Source: Alphaproteobacteria bacterium
GTDB lineage: Bacteria; Pseudomonadota; Alphaproteobacteria; Rhizobiales; Devosiaceae
Direction of reading: 5' to 3'
DNA: 41,253 bases
NCBI GenBank assembly: GCA_018818925.1
Contig: JAHJQZ010000122.1
Location: 1-41,253 of the forward strand
Of this stretch, positions 8,694 through 16,573 are shown in pieces. How positions within the stretch are numbered: position 1 is the first letter of the stretch; every line of letters begins with the position of its first letter. A model generated the notes under the pieces. That model saw nothing but the letters and a program-made list of their open reading frames with translations, had not been told where the DNA came from and did not search any database. Made by a program: the position numbers and the translations under genes.

Positions 8694-10223
8694 TCAGGCC
8701 CTCCCCGAGGCGTTGCCGCCGCGCCGCGTCAGGCCAGCCCACCAGCGGCGCACCGCCGGGAAGGAAAACAGCACCGTGACGACGATGACGACGGCAAAGC
8801 CCGCCGAGATGGGCCGTGTGAAGAACGGCTCGAGACTTCCGTTGGACAATGTCAAACCACGCCTGAGGCTCTTGTCCAACAGGTCGCCGAGAATAATCCC
8901 CAAAACGAGCGGCGCCATTGGATAATCGAGGCGTCTTAGCACGTAGCCGATGATGCCGAACACGAACATCACCCAGATGTCGAAGACGCGCTGGGTGAGG
9001 GCGAAAGGCCCGATCACGCACATGGTGAAAACGATCGGCATCAAGTAGTTGCGCGGAACGCGCAGCACCTGCACGAAGACCGGTGTCAAAAGGAGGCCGA
9101 ACACGCCGATGGCGATTGTGGCGAAGGTCAGCATGACCGCGATCGAATAGATGAAGGTCGGCTGATCGATCATGATCATCGGGCCGGGCCGGATTCCGTG
9201 GATGTAGAGTGCCGCGATCAGCACGGCCGCCGCCGCCGAGCCGGGCACGCCCAGGGTCAGCGACGGAATGAGCGAACCCGGAACCACGGCGCTGTTGCCG
9301 GTCTCGGCGGCCGTCAGGCCTTCGCAGCTGCCTTCGCCGAACTGGTCGCGTTCCTTTGAATGCTGCTTGGCAGCGGCATAGCTCGCCCAGGCGCCGATAT
9401 CCTCGCCGACGCCGGGAATGATGCCGATGAACGTGCCGATGACGCCCGACTGCACCACGGTTCGCCTATAGGCCCAAATGCGCCCCCACAATGCGCCGAA
9501 ATCGATCTTTTCGGGCTTGGGCTGGACGAGGGTGGCATCGGGACGCGACATGGTGAAAAGCACCTCGGCAAAGCCGAAGGCACCGACCATGGCCGGGATC
9601 AGGCCGATGCCGCCATTCATGTCGGTGACGCCGAAGTTGAATCGGACATGGGAATGAATGCCATCCGCGCCGATCATGGCGACGCTGAGGCCGATAAAGC
9701 CGGCGAGATAGCCCTTGGCCGGATGTCCGGCCTTGGTGAGTTGGCCGGAAATGACGATGCCGAACAGCGCCAGCCAGAAGAATTCGAACGAACCGAACTT
9801 CAGCGCCACCTGTGCCAATGGCGGCGCGATTAAAACGAGCAGAACGATGCCGACAAGCGTGCCGAGTGCCGAGCCGAGCGTAGCGATGCCCATGGCGAAA
9901 CCCGCCTTGCCCTGCTTGGCGAGCGGAAAGCCGTCGAGCGAGGTGGCGGCACTGGCCGGCGTGCCGGGGATATTGAGAAGTATGGCGCTGCGCGATCCTC
10001 CGTAGATGGCGCCCACATACATGCAGATCAGCACCAGAACGGCGGCATCGCGGTCGAGCGAATAGGTGAGCGTGGTCATCAACGCTACGCCCATCGTGGC
10101 CGTCAGGCCGGGTAGGGCGCCGACGAAAATGCCGAGCAGCGTCGCCCAGACGACATGGAACATCATGGTGGGCGTCGCCATGGAGACGAATGCGTTCGCC
10201 AGGGCGTCAAGTGTAGCGGTCAT
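8694..10223 (-). CDS. Tripartite tricarboxylate transporter, large permease TctA (copy 1)
   Basis: 509 residues, highly hydrophobic, with the two family signatures: GALPGLTATMGVALM near residue 25-40 and, in the second half, GIIPGVGEDIGAWASYA. TctA forms the main membrane channel (about 12 helices) and uses an ion gradient to import carboxylates delivered by the periplasmic TctC protein. The start at 10221-10223 overlaps the TctB stop as ATGA, showing translational coupling; the open frame upstream runs inside tctB and is not used. The substrate cannot be read from the sequence. The neighbours (GH88-like hydrolase, sugar isomerase, oxidoreductases) suggest a sugar acid or anionic oligosaccharide rather than citrate. 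Confidence 0.93.
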   Translation of the reverse strand: MTATLDALANAFVSMATPTMMFHVVWATLLGIFVGALPGLTATMGVALMTTLTYSLDRDAAVLVLICMYVGAIYGGSRSAILLNIPGTPASAATSLDGFPLAKQGKAGFAMGIATLGSALGTLVGIVLLVLIAPPLAQVALKFGSFEFFWLALFGIVISGQLTKAGHPAKGYLAGFIGLSVAMIGADGIHSHVRFNFGVTDMNGGIGLIPAMVGAFGFAEVLFTMSRPDATLVQPKPEKIDFGALWGRIWAYRRTVVQSGVIGTFIGIIPGVGEDIGAWASYAAAKQHSKERDQFGEGSCEGLTAAETGNSAVVPGSLIPSLTLGVPGSAAAAVLIAALYIHGIRPGPMIMIDQPTFIYSIAVMLTFATIAIGVFGLLLTPVFVQVLRVPRNYLMPIVFTMCVIGPFALTQRVFDIWVMFVFGIIGYVLRRLDYPMAPLVLGIILGDLLDKSLRRGLTLSNGSLEPFFTRPISAGFAVVIVVTVLFSFPAVRRWWAGLTRRGGNASGRA

Positions 10224-10717
10224 GGCAGGCGCACCAGGAAGCCTTGTTCGAACATGTAGGAAATGGCTCCGGTTACGATGACGGCAACCGCCGCCGCCGC
10301 CGCCGCGGACTTCAGCCTGGCGGTTTGTGTCCCGAGCCGCGGCCATTCCGCAACCATGATGAATGTGAAAACAAAAAGGCTCGATGCGAGCCAGAAGTGA
10401 AGGGTGCCGACAAGGACGAGGGCATAAATGGCAGCAAGGAGCACAACTACGGCAAAACTGCGCACTTCGCCCGACAGAACCCTGTTCTCCGCGTCGTCCG
10501 TGTCGGCCCGGGCCTGCCTGCGACTGACCCGGAAGATCACGAACGCGAGAATGAAGATCGCGGCGCCGAGAAACATCGGCACCAGACCCGGAATGGAGGC
10601 CGGGTGGATGCGCCGAATCTCAAGGCGGTCCATCGTTGCGCCGCCCCAGAGCATGGCGAGCCCGATCGCCATCAGGATCGCGGCAACTGCGCTGTCAAGG
10701 ATACGTTTGTCGATCAT
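10220..10717 (-). CDS. Tripartite tricarboxylate transporter, small permease TctB (copy 1)
   Basis: 165 residues with about four hydrophobic segments (DSAVAAILMAIGLAMLWGG near the start, PGLVPMFLGAAIFILAFVIF, FAVVVLLAAIYALVLVG and AVAVIVTGAISYMFEQGF), as expected for the poorly conserved small TctB subunit. Overlaps tctA by four bases. The ATG at 10715-10717 follows an AGGGGGGA ribosome-binding site; the frame is open 40 codons further upstream but that part is hydrophilic and covers the hairpins between tctC and tctB. TctB is thought to stabilise or assist TctA in the inner membrane. Confidence 0.85.
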   Translation of the reverse strand: MIDKRILDSAVAAILMAIGLAMLWGGATMDRLEIRRIHPASIPGLVPMFLGAAIFILAFVIFRVSRRQARADTDDAENRVLSGEVRSFAVVVLLAAIYALVLVGTLHFWLASSLFVFTFIMVAEWPRLGTQTARLKSAAAAAAVAVIVTGAISYMFEQGFLVRLP

Positions 10718-10785
10718 CAGTCCCCCCTGACCGCTTCTGCAAGCAGCGCATGCAGTCGATCCGGAGTCAAATATTGCCATGAAAT

Positions 10786-10848
10786 GGGCGGTCTCCTTGC
10801 GAACAAGGCGACCGCCCCGTTTTGGCGGATGGGGCACATGTGTGCCCC
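10786..10848 (-). promoter_or_regulatory. Two intercistronic hairpins between tctC and tctB
   Basis: In the 144-bp gap, GGGGCACATGTGTGCCCC (10831-10848) is a perfect palindrome, and GGGCGGTC (10786-10793) pairs with GACCGCCC (10810-10817), with a CCTTG/CAAGG inner stem. Neither has a T-run. Such structures after a binding-protein gene commonly protect its mRNA and lower expression of the permease genes. Confidence 0.45.
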
Positions 10849-10861
10849 TGCAGCTACAGGC

Positions 10862-11884
10862 TCACTCGGCCGCGCAATCGATGCCGAAGTCGGCAGGGTC
10901 GCGAACGGCTTCGCCACGGCCCTTGAGGGCGCAGGCTTCATGGATCACGACCGGCATGGCGCGGTTGTAGGCCTCGTCGCCATAGCTCGGAGCGAACACT
11001 GCTCCACCCGCATTCGCATAGGCCTGGAGTTCGGGCGAGGTCATGATCTTTTCGGCCCAGATCTTGTCGACCGTGTCATAGACCTCCTGCGGGCCCCCGA
11101 CCGGAATGAACACGCCGAAATAGTCGGCGGCAACCGGGAAGTCCGGGATGAAGTCGGTGATCGGCGGCACCGGGTCAAGCCCTTCGACCGTCAGCGGCGT
11201 GTCGGAAAGAACGGTGAGCGGGCGGATCATGCCGGCGCGGATTTGCTCGGTCTGCTCGACGGCGAGCTGGGTCGTCACGACGACTTCGCCCGACGCGGCG
11301 GCCAGAACCGCCGGGGCGCCGCCGTCATAGGTGACCATGCGTGCGGCGAGGCCGCCTTCCACCGCGTCGTTGATCGCGGACAGGGCCATGCCGCCCGAGG
11401 AGGTCGCGCCGGCGGTGCCGACGGTGATTTCCTTGGTCTTCAGGTCCTCGAGCAGAGTGGCAAAATCCTGGTACTCGGAATCGGCATTGACACTGACCAC
11501 CGGCACGTTGGCGACGTGCAGATAGATACGATAGTCGTCGATGCTGGTGTCTTCGAGCATGCCGGAGATCGCATAGGTCGCATTATTGGCGATGGCGTTG
11601 GCGGTCCAGGTGTAGCCGTCACGCGGCGCCTTGAGCGCTTCACCCGTGCCGATCGAGCCCGAAGCGCCCGGCTGGTTGACGATGACGATCGGGGTGCCGA
11701 GCGCTGCTTCGAGAAGCGGCGCTACAACGCGCGTCACCTGGTCGGTGGAACCGCCAGCGGCCCACGGCACGATGATGTTGATCGGCCGGTCCGGCTGCCA
11801 GTCGGCCGCGACGGCCGCGCCGGCGCCCATGGCAAAGGCCAGCGTCGTGCCGGCAAGCAAGGCGTTTACTGCAGTTCTGTTCAT
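10862..11884 (-). CDS. Tripartite tricarboxylate transporter substrate-binding protein TctC (copy 1)
   Basis: 340 residues, a Bug-type periplasmic receptor. It has a Sec signal peptide (hydrophobic core LLAGTTLAFAMGAGAAVAA, probable cleavage near residue 27) followed by the family pattern WQPDRPINIIVPWAAGGSTD and VNQPGASGSIGTGEAL. Such proteins bind a carboxylate through main-chain and water contacts in a Venus-flytrap cleft and hand it to TctA/TctB. The ATG at 11882-11884 is preceded by a GGGAGGA ribosome-binding site. The promoter just upstream contains a strong palindrome (see 11900-11917). The gene is 178 bp downstream of the sugar isomerase gene on the same strand, so read-through from there is possible. 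Confidence 0.93.
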   Translation of the reverse strand: MNRTAVNALLAGTTLAFAMGAGAAVAADWQPDRPINIIVPWAAGGSTDQVTRVVAPLLEAALGTPIVIVNQPGASGSIGTGEALKAPRDGYTWTANAIANNATYAISGMLEDTSIDDYRIYLHVANVPVVSVNADSEYQDFATLLEDLKTKEITVGTAGATSSGGMALSAINDAVEGGLAARMVTYDGGAPAVLAAASGEVVVTTQLAVEQTEQIRAGMIRPLTVLSDTPLTVEGLDPVPPITDFIPDFPVAADYFGVFIPVGGPQEVYDTVDKIWAEKIMTSPELQAYANAGGAVFAPSYGDEAYNRAMPVVIHEACALKGRGEAVRDPADFGIDCAAE

Positions 11885-11899
11885 TGGAATCCTCCCATA

Positions 11900-11940
11900 T
11901 TACCTACCAGTAGGTTACATTCGATGATCGGAAGGGTCAA
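11900..11940 (-). promoter_or_regulatory. Promoter of tctC with palindromic operator (TetR-type)
   Basis: On the minus strand TTGACC (11940-11935) is followed after 17 bases by a weak -10, TAACCT. Overlapping the -10 is TAACCTACTGGTAGGTAA (11917-11900), whose core ACCTAC/GTAGGT is a 6+6 inverted repeat around two bases. A near copy (14 of 18 positions) lies at 14198-14215 in the divergent promoter of the same locus. Overlap with the -10 suggests repression. Confidence 0.6.
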
Positions 11941-12094
11941 TACCGGTTTCCCGGCCTCGCCCCGTTTTCCACGCCGGTTCGCCGAGGTTAGCCGGGCGGA
12001 ATTGCGGCGCACTGCGCGCCAGGGCAGCCCATGCGAGGCGTGCCGGCGCCGTGCGAAACAGGATTCTTCATGTCCGCGGGCGAAAGCGTCTGCA

Positions 12095-12916
12095 TCAGCA
12101 AAACCGCGCAACGCGATCGGCGACGGTCCGCACGACCTCGTCGGCGTCACGCTTCCACCAGTTGTCGGCCGAAAAGATCTCGACCTCGATCAGGCCGCCA
12201 AAGCCGCTCGCCTCGACAGCATGCCTGAGGTGCGGGATGTCGATGACGCCATCGCCCATCATGCCGCGATCGGTCAGCATGTCCTTTGTCGGCACCAGCC
12301 AGTCGCAGACATGGAAGGCCATGATTCGGTCCTTGCCGGCGCGGACGATCTGGGCCTCGATCTCGGGGTCCCACCAGATATGGTAGACATCGAGTGCGAC
12401 GCCGATGCCGGGACCGAGGCGGTCGCAGATGTCGAGCGCTTGCCGTGTCGTGTTTACGCAGGCGCGGTCGGCGGCATACATCGGGTGCAGGGGCTCGATG
12501 GCGAGCTTCATGCCGACGGCGCGGGCATGGTCGAGCGTTCGCGCCAGGCCATCCTCGACAAGGGCGCGGGCCGCCGGCATGTCGCGCGAGCCGTTGGGCA
12601 GGCCGCCGACGACGAAGACAAGGCACTCGGCGCCGATGGCAACCGCCTCGTCGACGGCGCGGCGATTGTCGTCGATCACGGCCTGGGTGAGGCTGCCCTC
12701 CGCCGTGAACCAGCCGCCGCGGCACAGGCCGGAGACGGCGAGTCCCGCTTCCCGGATGGCGCGGGCGGCGGCATCGACGCCCATTTCATGCAGCTTGTCG
12801 CGCCAGGGAGCGATGCCGCCGAAACCGTGACGGGCGCAGCCCTCGATGCACTCGGCTAGCGACCATTGCTGGCGCAGGGTCGCGGTGTTGAGGGAAATGC
12901 GGTCGGGTCCGATCAT
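12095..12916 (-). CDS. Sugar phosphate isomerase/epimerase (xylose-isomerase-like TIM barrel)
   Basis: 273 residues, the length usual for the AP-endonuclease-2/xylose-isomerase-like superfamily. It begins RISLNTATLRQQWSL and has the barrel elements expected to bind a divalent metal: Glu in LAIEPLHP, Asp in VALDVYHIWWD, His in MAFHVCDW and a late Glu in LIEVEIFS. Members isomerise or epimerise free or phosphorylated sugars, inosose or hydroxypyruvate. The exact substrate is not readable here. The start at 12914-12916 (MIGPDRIS) fits the family; the longer open frame upstream is out of family. It lies downstream of a Gfo/Idh oxidoreductase, an association typical of sugar or inositol catabolism through keto intermediates. 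Confidence 0.88.
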   Translation of the reverse strand: MIGPDRISLNTATLRQQWSLAECIEGCARHGFGGIAPWRDKLHEMGVDAAARAIREAGLAVSGLCRGGWFTAEGSLTQAVIDDNRRAVDEAVAIGAECLVFVVGGLPNGSRDMPAARALVEDGLARTLDHARAVGMKLAIEPLHPMYAADRACVNTTRQALDICDRLGPGIGVALDVYHIWWDPEIEAQIVRAGKDRIMAFHVCDWLVPTKDMLTDRGMMGDGVIDIPHLRHAVEASGFGGLIEVEIFSADNWWKRDADEVVRTVADRVARFC

Positions 12917-13020
12917 GGTTCGGGCGTCTGTCGCTTCAGGTCGCGCTGCGCAAGGGCGCGAAGGATCGGAACGGCCTTGCGGCCGCCCCGATCCCGCGGG
13001 AAGAAACGTGATCAGACATC
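12917..13020 (-). other. Intercistronic gap with stem-loop
   Basis: GGATCGG and CCGATCC, with an inner GGCC/GGCC pair around TTGC, can form a hairpin at roughly 12965-12995. It separates the oxidoreductase and isomerase genes without a T-run, so it looks like a processing or stabilising structure rather than a terminator. Confidence 0.35.
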
Positions 13021-14175
13021 TCAGATCTCCAGGTCTTCGAGGTCGACCCAGCGCCGTTCGCGGGCGCTGCGATAGCCGGCCTCGGCCAATTGCACGCCCT
13101 TGGCGCCTTCGGCGAGCGTGTATTTCCACGGGGCGTTTTCGAGCACATGCCGCAAGAACTGTTCCCACTGCACCTTGAAACCGTTGTCGAGCACCATGTT
13201 GTCGGGCACCTCCTCCCAGTCGGAGAGGAAGTCGAGGCGTTGCGGTTCGTCCGGATTCCACACGGGCTTGGGCGTGTTGACGCGATGTTGGGTCCAGCAC
13301 TTGTGCAGGCCGGCGACGGCGGAACCATGGGTGCCGTCGATCTGGAAGGTGACGAGATCGTCGCGGCGCACGCGGGTACACCAGGACGAGTTGATATGGG
13401 CGACGATGTCGCCTTCGAGCTTGAAGGTGGCGTAGGCGGCATCGTCGGCGGTCGCCTTGTATCGGTCGCCCTTCTCGTCCCAGCGCTCGGGAATGTGGGT
13501 GGCGATGGTGCAGGAGACCGATTGGACCGGCGCGACGACATTGTCGAGCACATAGCGCCAATGGCACAGCATGTCCGAGACGATGCCGCCGCCGTCCTCG
13601 GCGCGATAGTTCCAGCTCGGGCGCTGGGCCGGCATCCAGTCGCCCTCGAAGACCCAGTAGCCGAACTCGCCCTTGACCGAGAGTATCCTGCCGAAGAACC
13701 CCGAATCCCGCAACCGTTTGAGCTTGACGAAGCCCGGCAGGTCGAGCTTGTCATGGACGATGCCGTGCTTGACGCCGGCCCTGTTGGCGTAGCGGGCGAT
13801 GTCCACCGCTTCGGCGAGGCTTTCGGAGACCGGCTTTTCGCAATAGACATGCTTGCCGGCGTCGATGGCCTTGCGCAGCAGCGTCGGCCTCAGCGCCGTC
13901 GAGGCGGCGTCGAAAAAGATCGTGTCGTCGGGATTGGCCAAGGCCGCGTCGAGATCGGTAGTCCAGCGGGCAATGCTGTATTTCCTCGCCAGCCGTTCGA
14001 TCCTGCCGGCGTCGCGGCCAACGATGATCGGGTCGGGAATGACGCACGAGCCGTCGGAAAGGACCACGCCACCCGCGTCGCGGATGGCCAGGATCGAACG
14101 TATGAGGTGCTGGTTCATTCCCATGCGCCCGGTCACGCCGTGCATGATGATGCCGATGCGTCCCATTTCCGCCAT
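13021..14175 (-). CDS. Gfo/Idh/MocA family oxidoreductase (first copy)
   Basis: 384 residues. The N-terminal Rossmann domain begins GRIGIIMHGVTGRMGMN, and the family EKP motif lies at about 113-115 (VYCEKPVSESL), where the Lys contacts nicotinamide and substrate. The C-terminal alpha/beta domain spans roughly 130-370. These NAD(P)-dependent enzymes oxidise or reduce sugars, inositols and sugar acids; the substrate here is unknown. An ATG 18 bases further upstream (14191-14193) is in frame, but only the one at 14173-14175 has a plausible ribosome-binding site (GGGGGAA), and it also leaves the operator palindrome outside the coding sequence. Probably the first gene of a minus-strand series: oxidoreductase, isomerase, tctC, tctB, tctA, tetR. 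Confidence 0.9.
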   Translation of the reverse strand: MAEMGRIGIIMHGVTGRMGMNQHLIRSILAIRDAGGVVLSDGSCVIPDPIIVGRDAGRIERLARKYSIARWTTDLDAALANPDDTIFFDAASTALRPTLLRKAIDAGKHVYCEKPVSESLAEAVDIARYANRAGVKHGIVHDKLDLPGFVKLKRLRDSGFFGRILSVKGEFGYWVFEGDWMPAQRPSWNYRAEDGGGIVSDMLCHWRYVLDNVVAPVQSVSCTIATHIPERWDEKGDRYKATADDAAYATFKLEGDIVAHINSSWCTRVRRDDLVTFQIDGTHGSAVAGLHKCWTQHRVNTPKPVWNPDEPQRLDFLSDWEEVPDNMVLDNGFKVQWEQFLRHVLENAPWKYTLAEGAKGVQLAEAGYRSARERRWVDLEDLEI

Positions 14176-14197
14176 CGCTTCCCCCGAAGCCATCTTG

Positions 14198-14215
14198 TTA
14201 CTTACTGGTTGGTAG
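14198..14215. promoter_or_regulatory. Operator-like palindrome in the divergent promoter, matching the tctC operator
   Basis: TTACTTACTGGTTGGTAG matches the tctC site TAACCTACTGGTAGGTAA at 14 of 18 positions. It sits between the divergent oxidoreductase (minus) and GH88-like (plus) genes. On the minus strand a TTGACT -35-like hexamer lies upstream of it, as at tctC. It probably binds the TetR protein encoded at 8001-8669 and may control both divergent transcripts. Confidence 0.6.
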
Positions 14216-14364
14216 TGTTAGTGTCGTCGCCCTTAAGGAGTCAAGTCCGGCGTGACGATTGTCACCATGTCAGCCTGCGGCCGGGCGGGATCGGCAGACG
14301 GAACGAGCGGGCGTCGCGGCCTTTGCGGAATCCGCGCGGTCCATAGCATATCGAGGGAACAAAG

Positions 14365-15738
14365 ATGCAGATCAATGCCCAGTTGACACCGGAAAGACTG
14401 TTGCCGGCGATCGAAGCCATGTGGGCCGCCTCGGGCCCCAAGATCCTTTCCATCGACCGGAATCTCGACCGTGCCGGCGGCGCGCCGGTGCATACGGTGG
14501 CCGGCCAGTACAAGCCGCGCGGCTGGACCGACTGGACGCAGGGCTTCGAGTTCGGCTCGGCGATCCTGCAGTTCGACGCGACCGGCGAGGAACGCTATCT
14601 GGCGCTGGGGCTGACGCGGACCCGCACCGACATGCCGGCGCATATCACCCATTTTGGCGTGCACGACCACGGCTTCAACCAGGTCTCGACCTATGGCAAC
14701 GTGCTGCGGCTGATGAAGGAAGGCCGTTTGCCGCATAACGAGTGGCAGAAGGAATATTGTGAGCTGGCGCTCAAATGCTCGGCCGCCGTACAGGCGCGGC
14801 GCTGGACCGATCTCGGCGATGGCGCCGGCTTCATCCATTCGTTCAACGGGCCGCACTCGCTGTTCATCGACACCATGCGCACCCTGAGGGTCCTGGCACT
14901 CGGCCATCAGCTCGGTCATGTCATGAAGGGCGAGGGCGATGCCGTCATCCCGCTGATCGGGAGGCTCGTCGCCCATGCCAGGGCCACGGCGGACTACAAT
15001 CTGTTCTGGGGCGAAGGACGTGACATCTGGGACGAACGCGGCCGCACCGCCCATGAAGCGATCTTCAATACGGCAAGCGGCGCCTTCCGCTGCGTCGGCA
15101 CGCAGCAGGGCTATTCCGGCTTTTCGACCTGGACGCGCGGCCTGAGCTGGGCCATGGCCGGCTATGCCGAACTGCTCGAATGGCTCGACGCGGTGGACGA
15201 GGGTGATCTTGCCGAATTCGGCGGCAAGGCCGGAATCGTCGACCTGTTCGACAATGCCGCCGCCGCCACATGCGATTTCTACATCGCGCACACCGCCACC
15301 GACGGCATTCCCTATTGGGATACCGGCGCGCCGGGGCTCAAGGACATGGGCAGCATCTACGAGCGACCGTCCGAACCGGACAACGACATCGAGCCGGTCG
15401 ATTCCTCGGCGGCGGCCATCGGCGCGCAAGGCCTCATCCGCTATTGCAAGTGGCTCGAGGCCAGCGGCCGCGACGACGCCGAGACCTATATGCAGGCCGG
15501 CCTCACCGTGCTCGACACGCTGCTCGGGCCGTCCTATCTGTCGGCCGACCCCAACCATCAGGGGCTGGTGCTGCATTCGCAATATCACCGGCCCAATGGC
15601 TGGGACCATGTGCAGCCGGGCCGCCGGAACCCGTCCGGCGAGGCGACGATGTGGGGCGACTATCACATGCGCGAACTGGCGCTCGTGGTCGGGCGGCTCG
15701 CCAGGGGCGAGACCTATCCGACCTTCTTCAATATCTAG
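14365..15738 (+). CDS. GH88-like unsaturated uronyl hydrolase
   Basis: 457 residues, an (alpha/alpha)6-barrel protein resembling glycoside hydrolase family 88. GH88 enzymes hydrate the 4,5-unsaturated uronic acid left at the non-reducing end by polysaccharide lyases, releasing it from the neighbouring sugar. Matching motifs are VHDHGFNQ with D101 and LFIDTMRTL with D169 (the positions of the two catalytic Asp of characterised family members), TWTRGLSWAMAGY, PVDSSAAAIGAQGL and MWGDYHMRELAL. No signal peptide is visible, so it acts in the cytoplasm on an imported substrate. Which disaccharide it takes cannot be told. The ATG follows a CGAGGGA ribosome-binding site; the SDR gene starts 12 bases after its stop. 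Divergent from the oxidoreductase, across the shared palindrome. Confidence 0.82.
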   Translation: MQINAQLTPERLLPAIEAMWAASGPKILSIDRNLDRAGGAPVHTVAGQYKPRGWTDWTQGFEFGSAILQFDATGEERYLALGLTRTRTDMPAHITHFGVHDHGFNQVSTYGNVLRLMKEGRLPHNEWQKEYCELALKCSAAVQARRWTDLGDGAGFIHSFNGPHSLFIDTMRTLRVLALGHQLGHVMKGEGDAVIPLIGRLVAHARATADYNLFWGEGRDIWDERGRTAHEAIFNTASGAFRCVGTQQGYSGFSTWTRGLSWAMAGYAELLEWLDAVDEGDLAEFGGKAGIVDLFDNAAAATCDFYIAHTATDGIPYWDTGAPGLKDMGSIYERPSEPDNDIEPVDSSAAAIGAQGLIRYCKWLEASGRDDAETYMQAGLTVLDTLLGPSYLSADPNHQGLVLHSQYHRPNGWDHVQPGRRNPSGEATMWGDYHMRELALVVGRLARGETYPTFFNI

Positions 15739-15750
15739 GGAGGGCGCGAC

Positions 15751-16530
15751 ATGACGGAAACGGGCGAACGCCGTATCGCGCTGGTCACCGGCGGCCGCAG
15801 GGGCATCGGGCTGGCCGTGGCCGAAGGGCTGGCCATGGCCGGGTTCGATGTCGCCATCACCGGCACATCGGCGCTAGACGCGGTGTCCGAGGCCGCGCTG
15901 GCGCGGCTTTCCGCGCATGGCACGCGCGTCGCGTATGTCGCTGGACGGGTTGACGAACTTGCCGATCACGACAGGGCGCTCGACGATGTGGAAACGGCGC
16001 TCGGTCCGGTCGACGTTCTGGTTTCGAATGCCGGCATCGCGCCGCCCCGGCGGCTCGATATCCTCGAGACGACACCTGAGAACTACGACACGGTGATGGG
16101 CGTCAACCTGCGCGGGGCGTTCTTCCTGGCGCAGAAGGTGGCGCGGCGCATGCTGGCTTCGGGGACGAGGCCGGGACGGTCGCTGATCTTCGTCACCTCC
16201 TGCTCGGCGGAAATGGTGTCGCTCAACCGCGTCGAATACGTGGTGTCCAAGGCCGGTCTCGCTATGGCGGCGCAGGGCTTCGCGGCACGGCTGGCGCCGG
16301 AGGGCATCGGCGTGTTCGAGGTGAGGCCCGGCATCATCCGCACCGACATGACGGCTGGCGTGGCCGCGAAATACGACGCGCTGATCGCCGACGGGCTGGT
16401 GCCGGCGCGGCGCTGGGGCGAAGGCACCGACATCGCCGCCGCCGTCTGCGCCCTGACACGGCCCGACATGATGTTCGCGACCGGCTCGATCGTCAATGTC
16501 GACGGCGGGCTGACCATTTCCAGGCTTTAA
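15751..16530 (+). CDS. SDR family oxidoreductase (FabG-like)
   Basis: 259 residues, classical short-chain dehydrogenase/reductase. It has the cofactor loop TGGRRGIG at 13-20, NAG at 93-95, catalytic S150, Y163 and K167 (YVVSK), and the C-terminal PGIIRTDM segment. The arginines after TGG lean towards NADP(H), but this is not decisive. In context, after a GH88-like hydrolase, it may reduce the keto-uronate released by that enzyme or oxidise a sugar alcohol; SDRs of this kind act in DEH (4-deoxy-5-hexulose uronate) metabolism. The gene has an AGGGAGGG ribosome-binding site and a 12-bp gap from the preceding gene, so it is cotranscribed with it. Confidence 0.88.
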   Translation: MTETGERRIALVTGGRRGIGLAVAEGLAMAGFDVAITGTSALDAVSEAALARLSAHGTRVAYVAGRVDELADHDRALDDVETALGPVDVLVSNAGIAPPRRLDILETTPENYDTVMGVNLRGAFFLAQKVARRMLASGTRPGRSLIFVTSCSAEMVSLNRVEYVVSKAGLAMAAQGFAARLAPEGIGVFEVRPGIIRTDMTAGVAAKYDALIADGLVPARRWGEGTDIAAAVCALTRPDMMFATGSIVNVDGGLTISRL

Positions 16531-16573
16531 AAAACAAGGCGTCCCCCGCGCAGCGACGGGGCGAGGGGGAGAC

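Noticed and set aside
10244-12859. 871-codon plus-strand frame opposite tctB, tctC and the isomerase gene
   Set aside because: Covers several well-supported genes on the other strand and their promoters; no domain recognised.
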